The notes beneath the pieces are model-generated. The model worked only from the letters and a program-made list of their open reading frames with translations. It was not told the DNA's origin and searched no databases. 64,000 nucleotides of DNA from Pluralibacter sp. UBA7423. GTDB lineage: Bacteria > Pseudomonadota > Gammaproteobacteria > Enterobacterales > Enterobacteriaceae. How positions within the stretch are numbered: position 1 is the first letter of the stretch; every line of letters starts with the position of its first letter. Positions 1 through 10,076 of the stretch are shown piece after piece. The position numbers and the translations under genes are program-made. The DNA is taken from positions 1 through 64,000 of the forward strand of contig DKMD01000002.1 of NCBI GenBank assembly GCA_002470465.1, given 5' to 3'.

Positions 1-1
1 C

Positions 2-1879
2 ACACTGCAGGAATTTCTTGCCATCTGTAAACAAGATCGCAGTGCCTATGCCAATGCGGCAGAACGACTGTTAATGGCTATCGGTGAGCCAGTCATGGTC
101 GATACTGCCCATGAGCCACGGCTGTCCCGTCTGTTTTCGAACCGGGTGGTTGCACGCTATCCGGCGTTTGAAGAGTTCTACGGTATGGAAGACGCTATCG
201 AGCAGATCGTCGCCTACCTGAAGCACGCCGCTCAAGGCCTGGAAGAGAAGAAACAGATCCTTTATCTGCTGGGCCCGGTGGGCGGCGGTAAATCTTCTCT
301 GGCCGAGCGCCTGAAATCGCTGATGCAGCGCGTGCCCATCTATGTGCTGAGCGCCAACGGCGAACGCAGTCCGGTGAACGATCACCCGCTGTGCCTGTTC
401 AATCCACAGGAAGATGCCCAGATTCTGGAAAAAGAGTACGGCATTCCTAACCGTTATCTCGGCACCATTATGTCGCCGTGGGCGGCGAAACGGCTGAACG
501 AGTTTGGCGGTGACATCACCAAATTCCGCGTGGTGAAAGTCTGGCCGTCAATTCTGGCACAAATTGCCATTGCCAAAACGGAACCCGGCGATGAGAACAA
601 CCAGGATATCTCGGCGCTGGTCGGGAAGGTCGACATTCGCAAACTGGAAAACCACGCGCAGAACGATCCGGATGCCTACGGCTATTCCGGTGCGCTGTGC
701 CGCGCCAACCAGGGTGTGATGGAATTCGTCGAGATGTTCAAGGCGCCGATTAAAGTGCTGCACCCGCTGCTGACCGCGACCCAGGAAGGTAACTATAACG
801 GTACCGAGGGGATCTCTGCCCTGCCGTTCAACGGCATCATTCTGGCGCACTCCAACGAATCGGAATGGGTCACCTTCCGCAACAACAAAAACAATGAGGC
901 CTTCCTTGACCGCGTCTACATCGTCAAAGTGCCTTATTGCCTGCGGATCTCTGAAGAGATCAAAATTTACGAAAAACTGCTCAACCACAGTGAGTTGACC
1001 CATGCGCCTTGCTCACCGGGCACCCTGGAAACCCTGGCGCGCTTCTCGATTCTGTCGCGCCTGAAAGAGCCGGAAAACTCGAGCATCTACTCGAAAATGC
1101 GCGTGTACGACGGCGAAAGCCTGAAAGATACCGATCCGAAGGCGAAATCCTATCAGGAGTATCGCGACTATTCGGGCGTTGACGAAGGGATGAACGGGCT
1201 CTCCACCCGCTTTGCGTTCAAAATCCTCTCCCGCGTCTTCAACTTCGACCACATCGAAGTGGCGGCGAACCCGGTGCATCTGTTCTACGTGCTGGAGCAG
1301 CAGATTGAGCGTGAACAGTTCCCGCAGGAGCAGTCTGAACGCTACCTTGAGTTCCTGAAAGGCTATCTGATCCCGAAATATGCCGAATTTATCGGCAAAG
1401 AGATCCAGACCGCCTATCTTGAATCCTATTCCGAATACGGACAGAACATTTTTGACCGTTATGTCACCTATGCGGACTTCTGGATCCAGGATCAGGAATA
1501 CCGTGATCCGGATACCGGCCAGCTGTTTGACCGCGAATCCCTGAACGCGGAGCTGGAAAAAATTGAGAAGCCTGCCGGGATCAGTAACCCGAAAGACTTC
1601 CGCAACGAAATCGTCAATTTCGTGCTGCGCGCCAGAGCGAACAACAGCGGACGTAACCCGAACTGGACCAGCTACGAAAAACTGCGCACCGTTATTGAGA
1701 AGAAAATGTTCTCCAATACCGAAGAGCTGCTACCGGTGATTTCGTTCAACGCCAAAACCTCAACCGATGAGCAGAAAAAACACGACGATTTCGTCGACCG
1801 CATGATGGAGAAAGGCTATACCCGCAAACAGGTGCGCCTGCTGTGCGAATGGTATCTGCGCGTGCGTAAGTCGTCCTGA
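2..1879 (+). CDS. yeaG: PrkA-family serine protein kinase YeaG (5' end cut by window edge)
   Basis: The frame is open from the window edge, beginning TLQEFL. By comparison with E. coli YeaG (about 644 residues) only the first 19 or so residues are missing. An AAA-type P-loop (GPVGGGKS, about residues 110-117 of the full protein) is followed by the PrkA AAA region, and the C-terminal half is the kinase-like PrkA domain. The family is a cytoplasmic serine kinase which in E. coli is RpoS-controlled, co-transcribed with yeaH, and linked to nitrogen starvation and stationary phase. yeaH follows after a BIME, as in E. coli. The match is close to residue-for-residue, so identity is secure; the physiological substrate is not settled. 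Confidence 0.97.
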   Translation, partial: TLQEFLAICKQDRSAYANAAERLLMAIGEPVMVDTAHEPRLSRLFSNRVVARYPAFEEFYGMEDAIEQIVAYLKHAAQGLEEKKQILYLLGPVGGGKSSLAERLKSLMQRVPIYVLSANGERSPVNDHPLCLFNPQEDAQILEKEYGIPNRYLGTIMSPWAAKRLNEFGGDITKFRVVKVWPSILAQIAIAKTEPGDENNQDISALVGKVDIRKLENHAQNDPDAYGYSGALCRANQGVMEFVEMFKAPIKVLHPLLTATQEGNYNGTEGISALPFNGIILAHSNESEWVTFRNNKNNEAFLDRVYIVKVPYCLRISEEIKIYEKLLNHSELTHAPCSPGTLETLARFSILSRLKEPENSSIYSKMRVYDGESLKDTDPKAKSYQEYRDYSGVDEGMNGLSTRFAFKILSRVFNFDHIEVAANPVHLFYVLEQQIEREQFPQEQSERYLEFLKGYLIPKYAEFIGKEIQTAYLESYSEYGQNIFDRYVTYADFWIQDQEYRDPDTGQLFDRESLNAELEKIEKPAGISNPKDFRNEIVNFVLRARANNSGRNPNWTSYEKLRTVIEKKMFSNTEELLPVISFNAKTSTDEQKKHDDFVDRMMEKGYTRKQVRLLCEWYLRVRKSS

Positions 1880-1889
1880 TGACAAAAAT

Positions 1890-3295
<1,406 letters not shown>

Positions 3296-3300
3296 TCATA

Positions 3301-3331
3301 AAAAACGGCCAGGTTATCTGGCCGTTTTTTC
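3301..3331. terminator. Bidirectional rho-independent terminator after yeaH
   Basis: The stem AACGGCCAG / CTGGCCGTT has an A tract on one side and a T tract on the other. It can therefore end both yeaH (+) and the convergent ABC transporter operon (-). Confidence 0.9.
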
Positions 3332-3355
3332 TTCTGATGCTATTTAAACAGCACG

Positions 3356-4051
3356 TTATTTTGCAGCCTGATATAAAGGCGCTGAACGCCAGCGGGATAT
3401 CAGCCAGCCCAGGCCGCTGCACAACAGGTAATAAACCAGCCCCGTAAAGATAAAGATGGCCGCCGGATAAACCTGCACCCGGCTGTTCACCTGCCCGGCG
3501 ACGGTGGTTAATTCCGGCACGTTAACGATAAACGCCAGCGAGGTGTCTTTCAGCAAAGCGATAAACAGGCCGATAAAAGAAGGTAGCACGTTACGCATCG
3601 CCTGCGGGAGCAACACCAGACGCAGCGTTTGCCACGGGCTAAAGCCTCCGGCAACAGCAGCCTCGCGCTGCCCTCCCGGCAACGCCTGCAAACCCGCATA
3701 AGCCGTATGCATGACCGCCGCCGAGGTAAACCATGCCAGGGCAAGCGTCACGGTCAGGGCGCCGGGTAAATCGCGTCCGGTTATCAGCGGCAGCAGGAAA
3801 TAGAGCCAGAAGATGACAAATATCAGCGGAATACCGCGAATAAATTCCGCCCAGATAAAGAGCACTCGTCGCATCCCGCCCCCGTACCGCCAGGCCAGGC
3901 CCGCCAGCAGCACGCCCCCGGGCAAAGCAAGCGCCGCTGCGCCCGCCGCCATCAGCAGCGTAAGCAGTACGCCACCCGGCTCGCCCTGCGCCATGCGACC
4001 CCAGAGCAGATAATCGAGATTATCGGTAATCACCGCGATGTTAGCTATCAT
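3356..4051 (-). CDS. Polar amino-acid ABC transporter permease (second subunit)
   Basis: Inner-membrane permease of 231 residues in the HisMQ/GltJK family. The conserved EAA cytoplasmic loop reads GGQREAAVAGGFSPWQ and is followed by the usual LPQAMRNVLP. The start chosen (MIANIAVIT) has a GGAGG site 6 bases upstream and overlaps the previous permease gene by 11 bases; longer readings would run inside that gene. It is the last gene of a four-gene operon (binding protein, ATPase, two permeases) and ends facing yeaH across a shared terminator. E. coli K-12 has no such operon at this position. The substrate is not readable from sequence; a polar amino acid is inferred from family. Confidence 0.88.
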   Translation of the reverse strand: MIANIAVITDNLDYLLWGRMAQGEPGGVLLTLLMAAGAAALALPGGVLLAGLAWRYGGGMRRVLFIWAEFIRGIPLIFVIFWLYFLLPLITGRDLPGALTVTLALAWFTSAAVMHTAYAGLQALPGGQREAAVAGGFSPWQTLRLVLLPQAMRNVLPSFIGLFIALLKDTSLAFIVNVPELTTVAGQVNSRVQVYPAAIFIFTGLVYYLLCSGLGWLISRWRSAPLYQAAK

Positions 4052-4820
4052 GTTGCGCCTCCACGGCGGGAGGGGCGGCTGCCGCTCTCGGGCGCTTTGC
4101 ATTACGCGGACCAAACCAGGTAAACAGCGCCCCCATGATGATTCCCAACAGCAGATAAAGCGCTGTCCCCACGGCGAAGGCCTCCAGAGCATGGGCATTG
4201 TAACTTTCGATTTGCCTGACCTGATAGGTCAGCTCCGCGAACCCGATACCGGTAGCAAGGGAGGAGAGCTTCATCAGGTTCAGATACTGCCCCACCATCG
4301 GTTGCCAGGCGTTCACCAGCCCCTGCGGCAGTAAGATCCAGCGGAATAGCCTCCACGCCGAAAAGCCCTGCGCGAGCGCCGCCTCAGTCTGCCCTTTGGG
4401 CACCGCCTGCAGGCCGCTGCGAATTTCTTCGAGTAAAAACGCCGAGGTAAACAGCCCCAGTCCCCACGCCGCCGACAGAAACTCCGGCGTCAGCCACCAC
4501 ACGTTGCCCGGCAGAATGGACCAGGTATGGTCATCGTTGATAAAGTCCCGCAGCGCCTGCGGGAGAAAGCTCCAGGCGGCGAAATACCAGAACAGCAGCT
4601 GTACCAGCAGCGGCGTATTGCGCAAAAGGGACACCCACACCGCGACCACTCCGCGCCCTGCTCTTCCTCCGGCGAGCCTTAAGCCCGTCAGCAAAAGCGT
4701 CAGCACCGTCGCAAGCATCATTCCGGCAAGCGTCACCCAGACGGTGGTCAGAAAGCCGGAGATAATCCACCGTAAGGGTTGGCCGCTCAGCACCCCGGCC
4801 CAGTCGATATGCCAGTTCAT
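4041..4820 (-). CDS. Polar amino-acid ABC transporter permease (first subunit)
   Basis: Inner-membrane permease of 259 residues, HisM/GltJ type. A hydrophobic N-terminal helix follows MNWHIDWAGVL, and the EAA loop reads KGQTEAALAQGFSAWR. It overlaps the ATPase gene by 4 bases (ATGA), a sign of translational coupling, and overlaps the next permease gene. It should form a heterodimeric channel with the 3356-4051 product. The C-terminal tail is rich in Ala, Pro and Arg. Confidence 0.88.
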   Translation of the reverse strand: MNWHIDWAGVLSGQPLRWIISGFLTTVWVTLAGMMLATVLTLLLTGLRLAGGRAGRGVVAVWVSLLRNTPLLVQLLFWYFAAWSFLPQALRDFINDDHTWSILPGNVWWLTPEFLSAAWGLGLFTSAFLLEEIRSGLQAVPKGQTEAALAQGFSAWRLFRWILLPQGLVNAWQPMVGQYLNLMKLSSLATGIGFAELTYQVRQIESYNAHALEAFAVGTALYLLLGIIMGALFTWFGPRNAKRPRAAAAPPAVEAQHDS

Positions 4821-5641
4821 TGCCCGTCCTTCAGTTCCGTATGCAGCGGGTCGAGCACCTTTTGCAGAAAGCGTCGGGCACGGGGGTGCTGCGGGGCGCT
4901 GAAGAACTGCGCGGGCGGTGCCTGCTCAAGAATTTCTCCCCCATCAATAAACACCACCCGATCGGCGATCTCGCGGGCAAACTGCATCTCGTGGGTCACC
5001 ACAATCATGGTAATACCGCTGTGTGCCAGAGATTTCATCACCGCCAAAACTTCGCCGATCGTTTCAGGATCGAGGGCGGAGGTTGGCTCATCGAACAGGA
5101 TTATCTGCGGCGATGAGGCCAGCGCTCTGGCAATCGCCACCCTCTGCTGCTGCCCACCGGAAAGCTGAGAGGGAAAATGGTGTGCTTTTTCGGCAAGCCC
5201 CACGCGCAGGAGCAATGCGGTTGCCTGTTGCTTCGCCTCCTCCACCTTCCAGCCATGAACATGCGTCAGCGCCAGCGTGATATTCTGCACGGCGGTGAGA
5301 TGCGCGTAGAGGTTGAACTGCTGGAAGACAAAGCCGATACGGCTGCGCAACGCTCGCAGCGCCTGTCCGCGTAGATTCCGCGTCGGTTTGCCGTCGATAA
5401 GTATATCGCCCGCGCTTAACGGTTCGAGCTGGTTGATCAGGCGAATGAGCGTCGATTTTCCCGAGCCTGACGGCCCACAGATTGCCACCACTTCGCCGGC
5501 GTTAATCTTCAGATCGATGGATTTTAAAACCTGATGATCGCCGTAGAATTTGCCCGCCCGGCGAAACTCCACGCTGGCATCGCGTAAATGTGCAAAATCC
5601 GCAGCCTGAGCTGCGGATCGTTTTAACAGGCCACTCAGCAT
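4817..5641 (-). CDS. Polar amino-acid ABC transporter ATPase (GlnQ/HisP-like)
   Basis: ABC ATPase of 274 residues. Walker A GPSGSGKST is at about 56-64, the Q-loop FQQFNLY at about 106-112, the signature LSGGQ at 160-164, Walker B ILFDEP at 181-186 and the switch His in VVTHEMQ at about 217. It begins with about 25 extra residues compared with typical GlnQ, so a later start is possible. Only 1 base separates it from the binding-protein gene, and no strong ribosome-binding site is visible, suggesting coupled translation. It energises uptake through the two permeases. Confidence 0.92.
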   Translation of the reverse strand: MLSGLLKRSAAQAADFAHLRDASVEFRRAGKFYGDHQVLKSIDLKINAGEVVAICGPSGSGKSTLIRLINQLEPLSAGDILIDGKPTRNLRGQALRALRSRIGFVFQQFNLYAHLTAVQNITLALTHVHGWKVEEAKQQATALLLRVGLAEKAHHFPSQLSGGQQQRVAIARALASSPQIILFDEPTSALDPETIGEVLAVMKSLAHSGITMIVVTHEMQFAREIADRVVFIDGGEILEQAPPAQFFSAPQHPRARRFLQKVLDPLHTELKDGQ

Positions 5642-5642
5642 A

Positions 5643-6473
5643 CTACTTAGCTTCTATCTTAAAGCCGCGTGGCTGAGGCGTCTTGCTGCCCGGACCAAAC
5701 CAGCCGTCGTATATTTTTGCCGCCTCGCCGCTTTGCTCAAGCTTCACCAGCTCGTCGTTGACCGCGTTTAATAACGTCGTTTCGCCTTTCTTCACGCCAA
5801 CGCCAATCTCTTCTTTGCTCAGTAAATCCGGCAGAATTTTGAATTTCGCTTTGTCCGGCGCTTCCGCCAGCAAACCGGCCAGAATGGTGCTGTCCTGGGT
5901 AATGGCCTGCACGTTGCCGTTACGCAGCGCGGTTAACGCCAGCGGAATATCGTCATAGGAGAGCACGCGGGCTGACGGGAAGCGCTGATGCAAGGCCTGC
6001 TCGCCCGTGGTGCCTTTTACCGCCCCGATGCGGCTGTGACCATAATCATCGAGCTTATCCGGCGAGGCGGCTGGTACGAGGAACTGTTGGCCAGTCACAA
6101 AATAAGGGGTAGAGAAGTCCACGACCTGAGCACGCTCTGGCGTGATAGTGATATCCGCCACGATCAAATCGACCTTCCCTGACTGTAAAAGAGGAATACG
6201 GTTCGCCGGGTTGGTCGCGACCAGCTGAAGCTTAACCCCAAGCGATTTGGCCAGCGCTTTAGCAAAATCGACGTCATAGCCAACGATATCGTGAGTTTTA
6301 GCGTCCACTGAGCCAAAAGGCGGATTGGAATCAAACGTTGCGACTTTTATAACGCCCGCTTTCTGGATATCCGCAAGCTGATCGGCCTGCGCCATCGCGG
6401 AAGCGGCGCCGAGAAGCGCCAGAAGGACAAACGAAGCGATCTTATTTTTATGGGATTTCATTGCCTGTGCCAT
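5643..6473 (-). CDS. Periplasmic polar amino-acid binding protein of the ABC transporter
   Basis: A type II periplasmic binding protein (SBP_bac_3 family) of 276 residues. A signal peptide (KNKIASFVLLALLGAASAMA, likely cleaved after AMAQA) is followed by the characteristic GVIKVATFDSNPPFG and the VDLIVADITITPER core. The start at 6473 has an AAGGA site; MKSH four codons later is an alternative with a poorer site. It is the promoter-proximal gene of the importer operon and is divergent from yeaK. The ligand is likely a polar or acidic amino acid (inference). Confidence 0.9.
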   Translation of the reverse strand: MAQAMKSHKNKIASFVLLALLGAASAMAQADQLADIQKAGVIKVATFDSNPPFGSVDAKTHDIVGYDVDFAKALAKSLGVKLQLVATNPANRIPLLQSGKVDLIVADITITPERAQVVDFSTPYFVTGQQFLVPAASPDKLDDYGHSRIGAVKGTTGEQALHQRFPSARVLSYDDIPLALTALRNGNVQAITQDSTILAGLLAEAPDKAKFKILPDLLSKEEIGVGVKKGETTLLNAVNDELVKLEQSGEAAKIYDGWFGPGSKTPQPRGFKIEAK

Positions 6474-6643
6474 AGATTTTCCTTGTTATCTCCGCCTGTT
6501 AGCGGGCTATGCCACTACGCTCCCATAACCCCGGAGCGTCTGCCAATGCTAAAAAATCATTTCTATATGCGGAAAAATAGTAATGGATATCATTATGAAA
6601 TAAGCGGCTGCGCAAAATTGATTTCTGGTACAGTGCATCCTGC

Positions 6644-6672
6644 TTGCCGGGTTTTCCTCTTAGGACTATGCT
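6644..6672 (+). promoter_or_regulatory. Likely sigma-70 promoter for yeaK
   Basis: TTGCCG and TATGCT are separated by 17 bases and lie 30 bases before the yeaK start. The hexamers are 4/6 matches each, so this is a moderate prediction. Confidence 0.4.
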
Positions 6673-6701
6673 GACCGCCTGATTTTTTTACCGGAGCCAT
6701 C

Positions 6702-7205
6702 ATGTCTGACATCTCCTCCCGCAATATCCATCAGCATTTACTGGACGTTCTCACCGCTGAGCAAGCCCGCTTTCGCGTGATGGAGCACGAAGCCATTGGC
6801 AAATGTGAAGCCGTCTCAGAAATTCGCGGCACAGCGCTAGGACAAGGCGCGAAGGCGCTGGTATGCAAAGTGAAGGGCAACGGCGTGAAGCAGCACGTGC
6901 TGGCAATTCTGGCGGCAGATCAGCAGGCGGATTTATCACGCCTCGCATCACATCTGGGCGGTCTGAAGGCTTCGCTCGCGAGCCCGGCGGAAGTGGACTC
7001 TCTCACCGCCTGCGTGTTTGGGGCTATTCCTCCGTTCAGCTTCCATCCGTCACTGAAGCTGGTGGCCGACCCGCTGTTGTTCGAGCGTTTCGACGAAATC
7101 GCGTTCAACGCCGGGCTGCTGGAAAAATCGATCGTGATGGACACCCAGGACTATCTGCGCATCGCGCAGCCAGAGCTGGTCACGTTCCGTCGCGAGAACG
7201 ATTAA
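6702..7205 (+). CDS. yeaK: YbaK/ProX-type trans-editing aminoacyl-tRNA deacylase YeaK
   Basis: This 167-residue protein matches E. coli YeaK across its length (GKCEAVSEIRGT, QGAKALVCKVKGNG, FGAIPPFSFHP). The YbaK/aaRS-associated fold hydrolyses mischarged aminoacyl-tRNA in trans; in E. coli YeaK this activity is on seryl-type misacylation (established for the family, not seen here). Lys in ALVCKVKG is the conserved active-site region. The start has GGAG 5 bases upstream. The stop codon overlaps the stop of the convergent small gene yoaI. Confidence 0.94.
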   Translation: MSDISSRNIHQHLLDVLTAEQARFRVMEHEAIGKCEAVSEIRGTALGQGAKALVCKVKGNGVKQHVLAILAADQQADLSRLASHLGGLKASLASPAEVDSLTACVFGAIPPFSFHPSLKLVADPLLFERFDEIAFNAGLLEKSIVMDTQDYLRIAQPELVTFRREND

Positions 7206-7291
7206 CCCGCTCTCTCCAGCCATAACACGGAAGCCACCAGCGTCAGGGCAATAGCGATAAACGCGGTGGCAATCATCAGCGCTTCACTCAT
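7202..7291 (-). CDS. yoaI: Small single-pass membrane protein YoaI
   Basis: This 29-codon gene begins MSEALMIATAF and ends SVLWLERAG. It is one hydrophobic helix with a charged tail, and it aligns with E. coli YoaI (34 residues, ending LSVLLIERTG) in the same place and on the same strand. A GGAGGT ribosome-binding site lies 7 bases before the ATG. Its stop overlaps the yeaK stop on the other strand. A PhoB-type box lies 51 bases upstream of the start, in keeping with published control of E. coli yoaI by PhoB. It acts in the inner membrane; its role as a link between two-component systems is from the E. coli literature only. Confidence 0.87.
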   Translation of the reverse strand: MSEALMIATAFIAIALTLVASVLWLERAG

Positions 7292-7342
7292 CGGGTTTAC
7301 CTCCAGGGCGACCTCTCTTCACCTGCACATTCCCCCTTTTTC

Positions 7343-7360
7343 ATGACAGCACAATGACAG
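7343..7360 (-). promoter_or_regulatory. PhoB box upstream of yoaI
   Basis: Read on the minus strand the site is CTGTCAT-TGTG-CTGTCAT. These are two perfect 7-base direct repeats spaced by 4 bases, the canonical PhoB box arrangement. It lies upstream of yoaI in the right orientation and would place yoaI under phosphate-starvation control. Confidence 0.8.
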
Positions 7361-7485
7361 CGCAAACGCCTGCTTTGGGCATCTGCCAAAAAGTGTTGCC
7401 GGAATGAAAAATAGCGCTTTCTGCTCATGGCGTTGCGCGTAAAGTAGACCGGTTGATTTATTTTACTTCTGGCAAGGACACCTTC

Positions 7486-7932
7486 ATGTTTGATACCACC
7501 CTTCTCATTCTGCTGGGGCTGGCGGCGCTTGGTTTTATCAGCCATAGCACCACCGTTGCCGTGTCGATCCTGGTGCTGATCATTGTGCGCATGACGCCGC
7601 TGAACACCTTCTTCCCATGGATCGAGAAACAGGGTCTCAGCATCGGGATTATCGTGCTCACCATCGGCGTGATGGCCCCGATCGCCAGCGGCTCTTTGCC
7701 GCCGTCGACGCTTATCCATTCGTTCGTGAACTGGAAATCGCTGGTGGCGATTGCGGTGGGCGTGTTTGTCTCCTGGCTTGGCGGCAGAGGCGTACAGCTG
7801 ATGGGCACGCAGCCGCATCTGGTTGCCGGGCTGTTGGTCGGGACTGTACTCGGCGTGGCGCTGTTTCGCGGCGTACCGGTGGGGCCGCTGATTGCCGCCG
7901 GGCTGGTGTCGCTGCTTATTGGGAAGGGGTAA
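7486..7932 (+). CDS. yeaL: UPF0756 (DUF441) inner-membrane protein YeaL
   Basis: This 148-residue, very hydrophobic protein has about four membrane segments and matches E. coli YeaL closely ([35 protein letters not shown]). The start has AAGGA 7 bases upstream; a longer upstream reading lacks a ribosome-binding site. Function is unknown. Its end overlaps the convergent nimR gene by 17 bases. Confidence 0.93.
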   Translation: MFDTTLLILLGLAALGFISHSTTVAVSILVLIIVRMTPLNTFFPWIEKQGLSIGIIVLTIGVMAPIASGSLPPSTLIHSFVNWKSLVAIAVGVFVSWLGGRGVQLMGTQPHLVAGLLVGTVLGVALFRGVPVGPLIAAGLVSLLIGKG

Positions 7933-8710
7933 TCAGGCCGCTGAGGTAGCGCCCCGGCGTCTGACCAAGCCCTTTGCGGAACATGGTGATAAATGCCGTG
8001 GTTGAGTCGTAGCCCAGCGCGTGAGCGGTTTGCTGCACGGTTTGCCCACGGATCAACAGCTGGAGCGCCAGAATAAGCTGCAGCTGATGCCGCCAACGGC
8101 GAAAGCTGAGGCCCGTCTCCTTCACCACCAGCCGGGCCAGATTGCGTTCACTCATCGCAAAATGTCCCGCCCACTGCCCCAGGGTTTGCCAGACGGCGGG
8201 CTCTGCGGCCATGGTATCGACCATCTGACGAATTTTTGGATGAGCAGATACCGGCAACTGCAGCTGCTGCTGTGGCTGCTGCGGGAGTTCATCGAACAGC
8301 ACCTGAATTAATCGCTGCATTGCCTCGTTATTTTTCTGCCCCTTATTTCGCCCGGCAAGCGTGAGGATAAGCTCACGCACGAGCGGCGAAATCTTCAGCG
8401 TACAGCAATGGTCTGGCATCGCCGCCGCGCCGGGTTCAATAAATAAAAAGCACAGGCGGGCGCCGGGCGTTGCCCGATTGCTGTGAGGCACTAATCCCGG
8501 GATCCACACCGCATACTGCGGCGGCACCATCCACATGGCGTTTTCCACTTCACAGGTGATGGCGCCGTGCAGGGCCAAAATCAACTGCCCCTTTCGGTGC
8601 TTGTGCTGGGGAATAAACTGCTCATCCTCCACCACCTGGATGCGGAAAGCCACCGCGTTTTCCGGCTGGCTATCAGGCTCATAGCCCGCAAGGCCCAATC
8701 CTGTTGTCAT
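7916..8710 (-). CDS. nimR: AraC-family regulator NimR
   Basis: This 264-residue protein has an N-terminal cupin-like sensing domain ([15 protein letters not shown]) and a C-terminal AraC/XylS double helix-turn-helix ([44 protein letters not shown], part given). In E. coli NimR (YeaM) represses the divergent exporter gene nimT, as the arrangement here also suggests. Two 9-base direct repeats in the shared promoter region are likely binding sites. The inducing ligand class in E. coli is 2-nitroimidazole (known there, inferred here). Confidence 0.88.
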   Translation of the reverse strand: MTTGLGLAGYEPDSQPENAVAFRIQVVEDEQFIPQHKHRKGQLILALHGAITCEVENAMWMVPPQYAVWIPGLVPHSNRATPGARLCFLFIEPGAAAMPDHCCTLKISPLVRELILTLAGRNKGQKNNEAMQRLIQVLFDELPQQPQQQLQLPVSAHPKIRQMVDTMAAEPAVWQTLGQWAGHFAMSERNLARLVVKETGLSFRRWRHQLQLILALQLLIRGQTVQQTAHALGYDSTTAFITMFRKGLGQTPGRYLSGLITPSQ

Positions 8711-8711
8711 C

Positions 8712-8741
8712 TTATTTGTCCGGTATCAGCGATTATTTGTC
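8712..8741. promoter_or_regulatory. Candidate NimR operator: two direct repeats 21 bp apart
   Basis: TTATTTGTC occurs at 8712-8720 and again at 8733-8741. A 21-bp repeat distance (two helical turns) is typical of AraC-family sites. The pair sits between the nimR start and nimT. Confidence 0.5.
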
Positions 8742-8810
8742 ATTTTAGCTTGATTCAATCACAACGAAAACCGCGTATTGTAGCGGCTCCTGAGAATGAC
8801 AGAGAACCCC

Positions 8811-9995
8811 ATGAGTAAAGTTATCCAGCCCTCCCGTCGTCAGACGCTGTTGTTGATTGTCGGGATTTTGCTTATCGCCACCACGCTGCGCGTGACCTTC
8901 ACCGGTGCCGCACCGCTGCTCGACAGTATCCGCGCCGATTACGGTCTGAGCACTGCCTGGACAGGCATGCTGACCACTCTGCCCCTGCTGGCGTTTGGCC
9001 TGTTTTCCCCACTTGCGGCGGGTGTTGCTCGCCGCTTCGGGGTGGAACGCAGCCTGTTTGCAGCCCTTGTGCTGATTTGTGCCGGCATTGCCGTCCGCTC
9101 TCTGCCTTCTGCCACCTTTTTGTACGTCGGCACCGCCATAATTGGCTGCGGTATCGCCATGGGGAACGTCCTGCTGCCGGGGTTAATCAAAAGAGATTTC
9201 GCGGGCCACGTCGCACGAATGATTGGCGCCTATTCATTGACGATGGGCGCCGCCGCCGCGATCGGCTCAGTGCTGGTTGTACCCATTGCGATGAGCGGCG
9301 CAGGCTGGCACGGTGCGCTGTTGGCGTTAATGGCCTTCCCGCTGGTAGCCCTGCTGTTCTGGCTGCCGCAGCTGCGTCAGCACGCGCCAGGCACCGTTAC
9401 CACATCGCGCAGCCTGCATAACAAAGGGATCTGGCGCTCGGCGCTGGCCTGGCAGGTGACGCTGTTCCTCGGCATTAACTCGCTGGTCTATTACGTGGTG
9501 ATCGGCTGGCTCCCGGCGATCCTTATCAGCCAGGGCTACAGCGAAGCACAGGCCGGATCGTTGCACGGGTTATTGCAGCTGGCTACTGCCGTGCCAGGAC
9601 TGCTGATCCCGATTATCTTGCATAAGCTTAAAGATCAACGTGGTATTGCCATTATCGTTGCCATAATGTGCGCCATCAGCGCCATCGGCTATTGGCTGTT
9701 TCCGCAGCAGGCGGTGGTATGGACGCTGATTTTCGGCTGCGGCTCTGGCGCAACAATGATCCTCGGCCTGACGTTTATCGGCCTGCGTGCGGGCTCCGCC
9801 CACCAGGCCGCAGCGCTGTCCGGCATGGCGCAGTCCGTCGGCTATTTGCTGGCCGCCTGTGGGCCGCCGGTCATGGGGAAAATCCACGACGCCAGCGGCG
9901 ACTGGCATATCCCGCTTATCGCGGTCGCAGTTATCTCACTGGTTATGGCGGTGTTTGGTGGTCTGGCAGGACGCGCCAGGGAAATCAGCAGCTAA
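8811..9995 (+). CDS. nimT: MFS exporter NimT (CynX/NimT family)
   Basis: About 394 residues and 12 predicted membrane segments of the major facilitator superfamily. It aligns with E. coli NimT (YeaN) in long stretches (TTLRVTFTGAAPLLD, GLTFIGLRAGSAHQAAALSG). In E. coli it exports 2-nitroimidazole and is repressed by NimR. The start MSKVIQ is chosen because AGAGAA precedes it; an ATG 15 bases earlier is possible but lacks a visible site. A REP element follows the stop. Confidence 0.88.
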   Translation: MSKVIQPSRRQTLLLIVGILLIATTLRVTFTGAAPLLDSIRADYGLSTAWTGMLTTLPLLAFGLFSPLAAGVARRFGVERSLFAALVLICAGIAVRSLPSATFLYVGTAIIGCGIAMGNVLLPGLIKRDFAGHVARMIGAYSLTMGAAAAIGSVLVVPIAMSGAGWHGALLALMAFPLVALLFWLPQLRQHAPGTVTTSRSLHNKGIWRSALAWQVTLFLGINSLVYYVVIGWLPAILISQGYSEAQAGSLHGLLQLATAVPGLLIPIILHKLKDQRGIAIIVAIMCAISAIGYWLFPQQAVVWTLIFGCGSGATMILGLTFIGLRAGSAHQAAALSGMAQSVGYLLAACGPPVMGKIHDASGDWHIPLIAVAVISLVMAVFGGLAGRAREISS

Positions 9996-10003
9996 TAACA
10001 GGC

Positions 10004-10072
10004 ATTGCCGGGCGGCACTTCGTTTGCCCGGCCTGAAGCCCTGGGCCCGGTGAGCGTGAGCGCCACCGGGCG
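10004..10072. repeat. BIME/REP element
   Basis: Two REP-like palindromes (ATTGCCGGGCGGC...TTGCCCGGCC and GGGCCCGGTGAGCG...CGCCACCGGGC) lie between the convergent ends of nimT and the amidotransferase-like gene. Confidence 0.8.
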
Positions 10073-10076
10073 ATCG

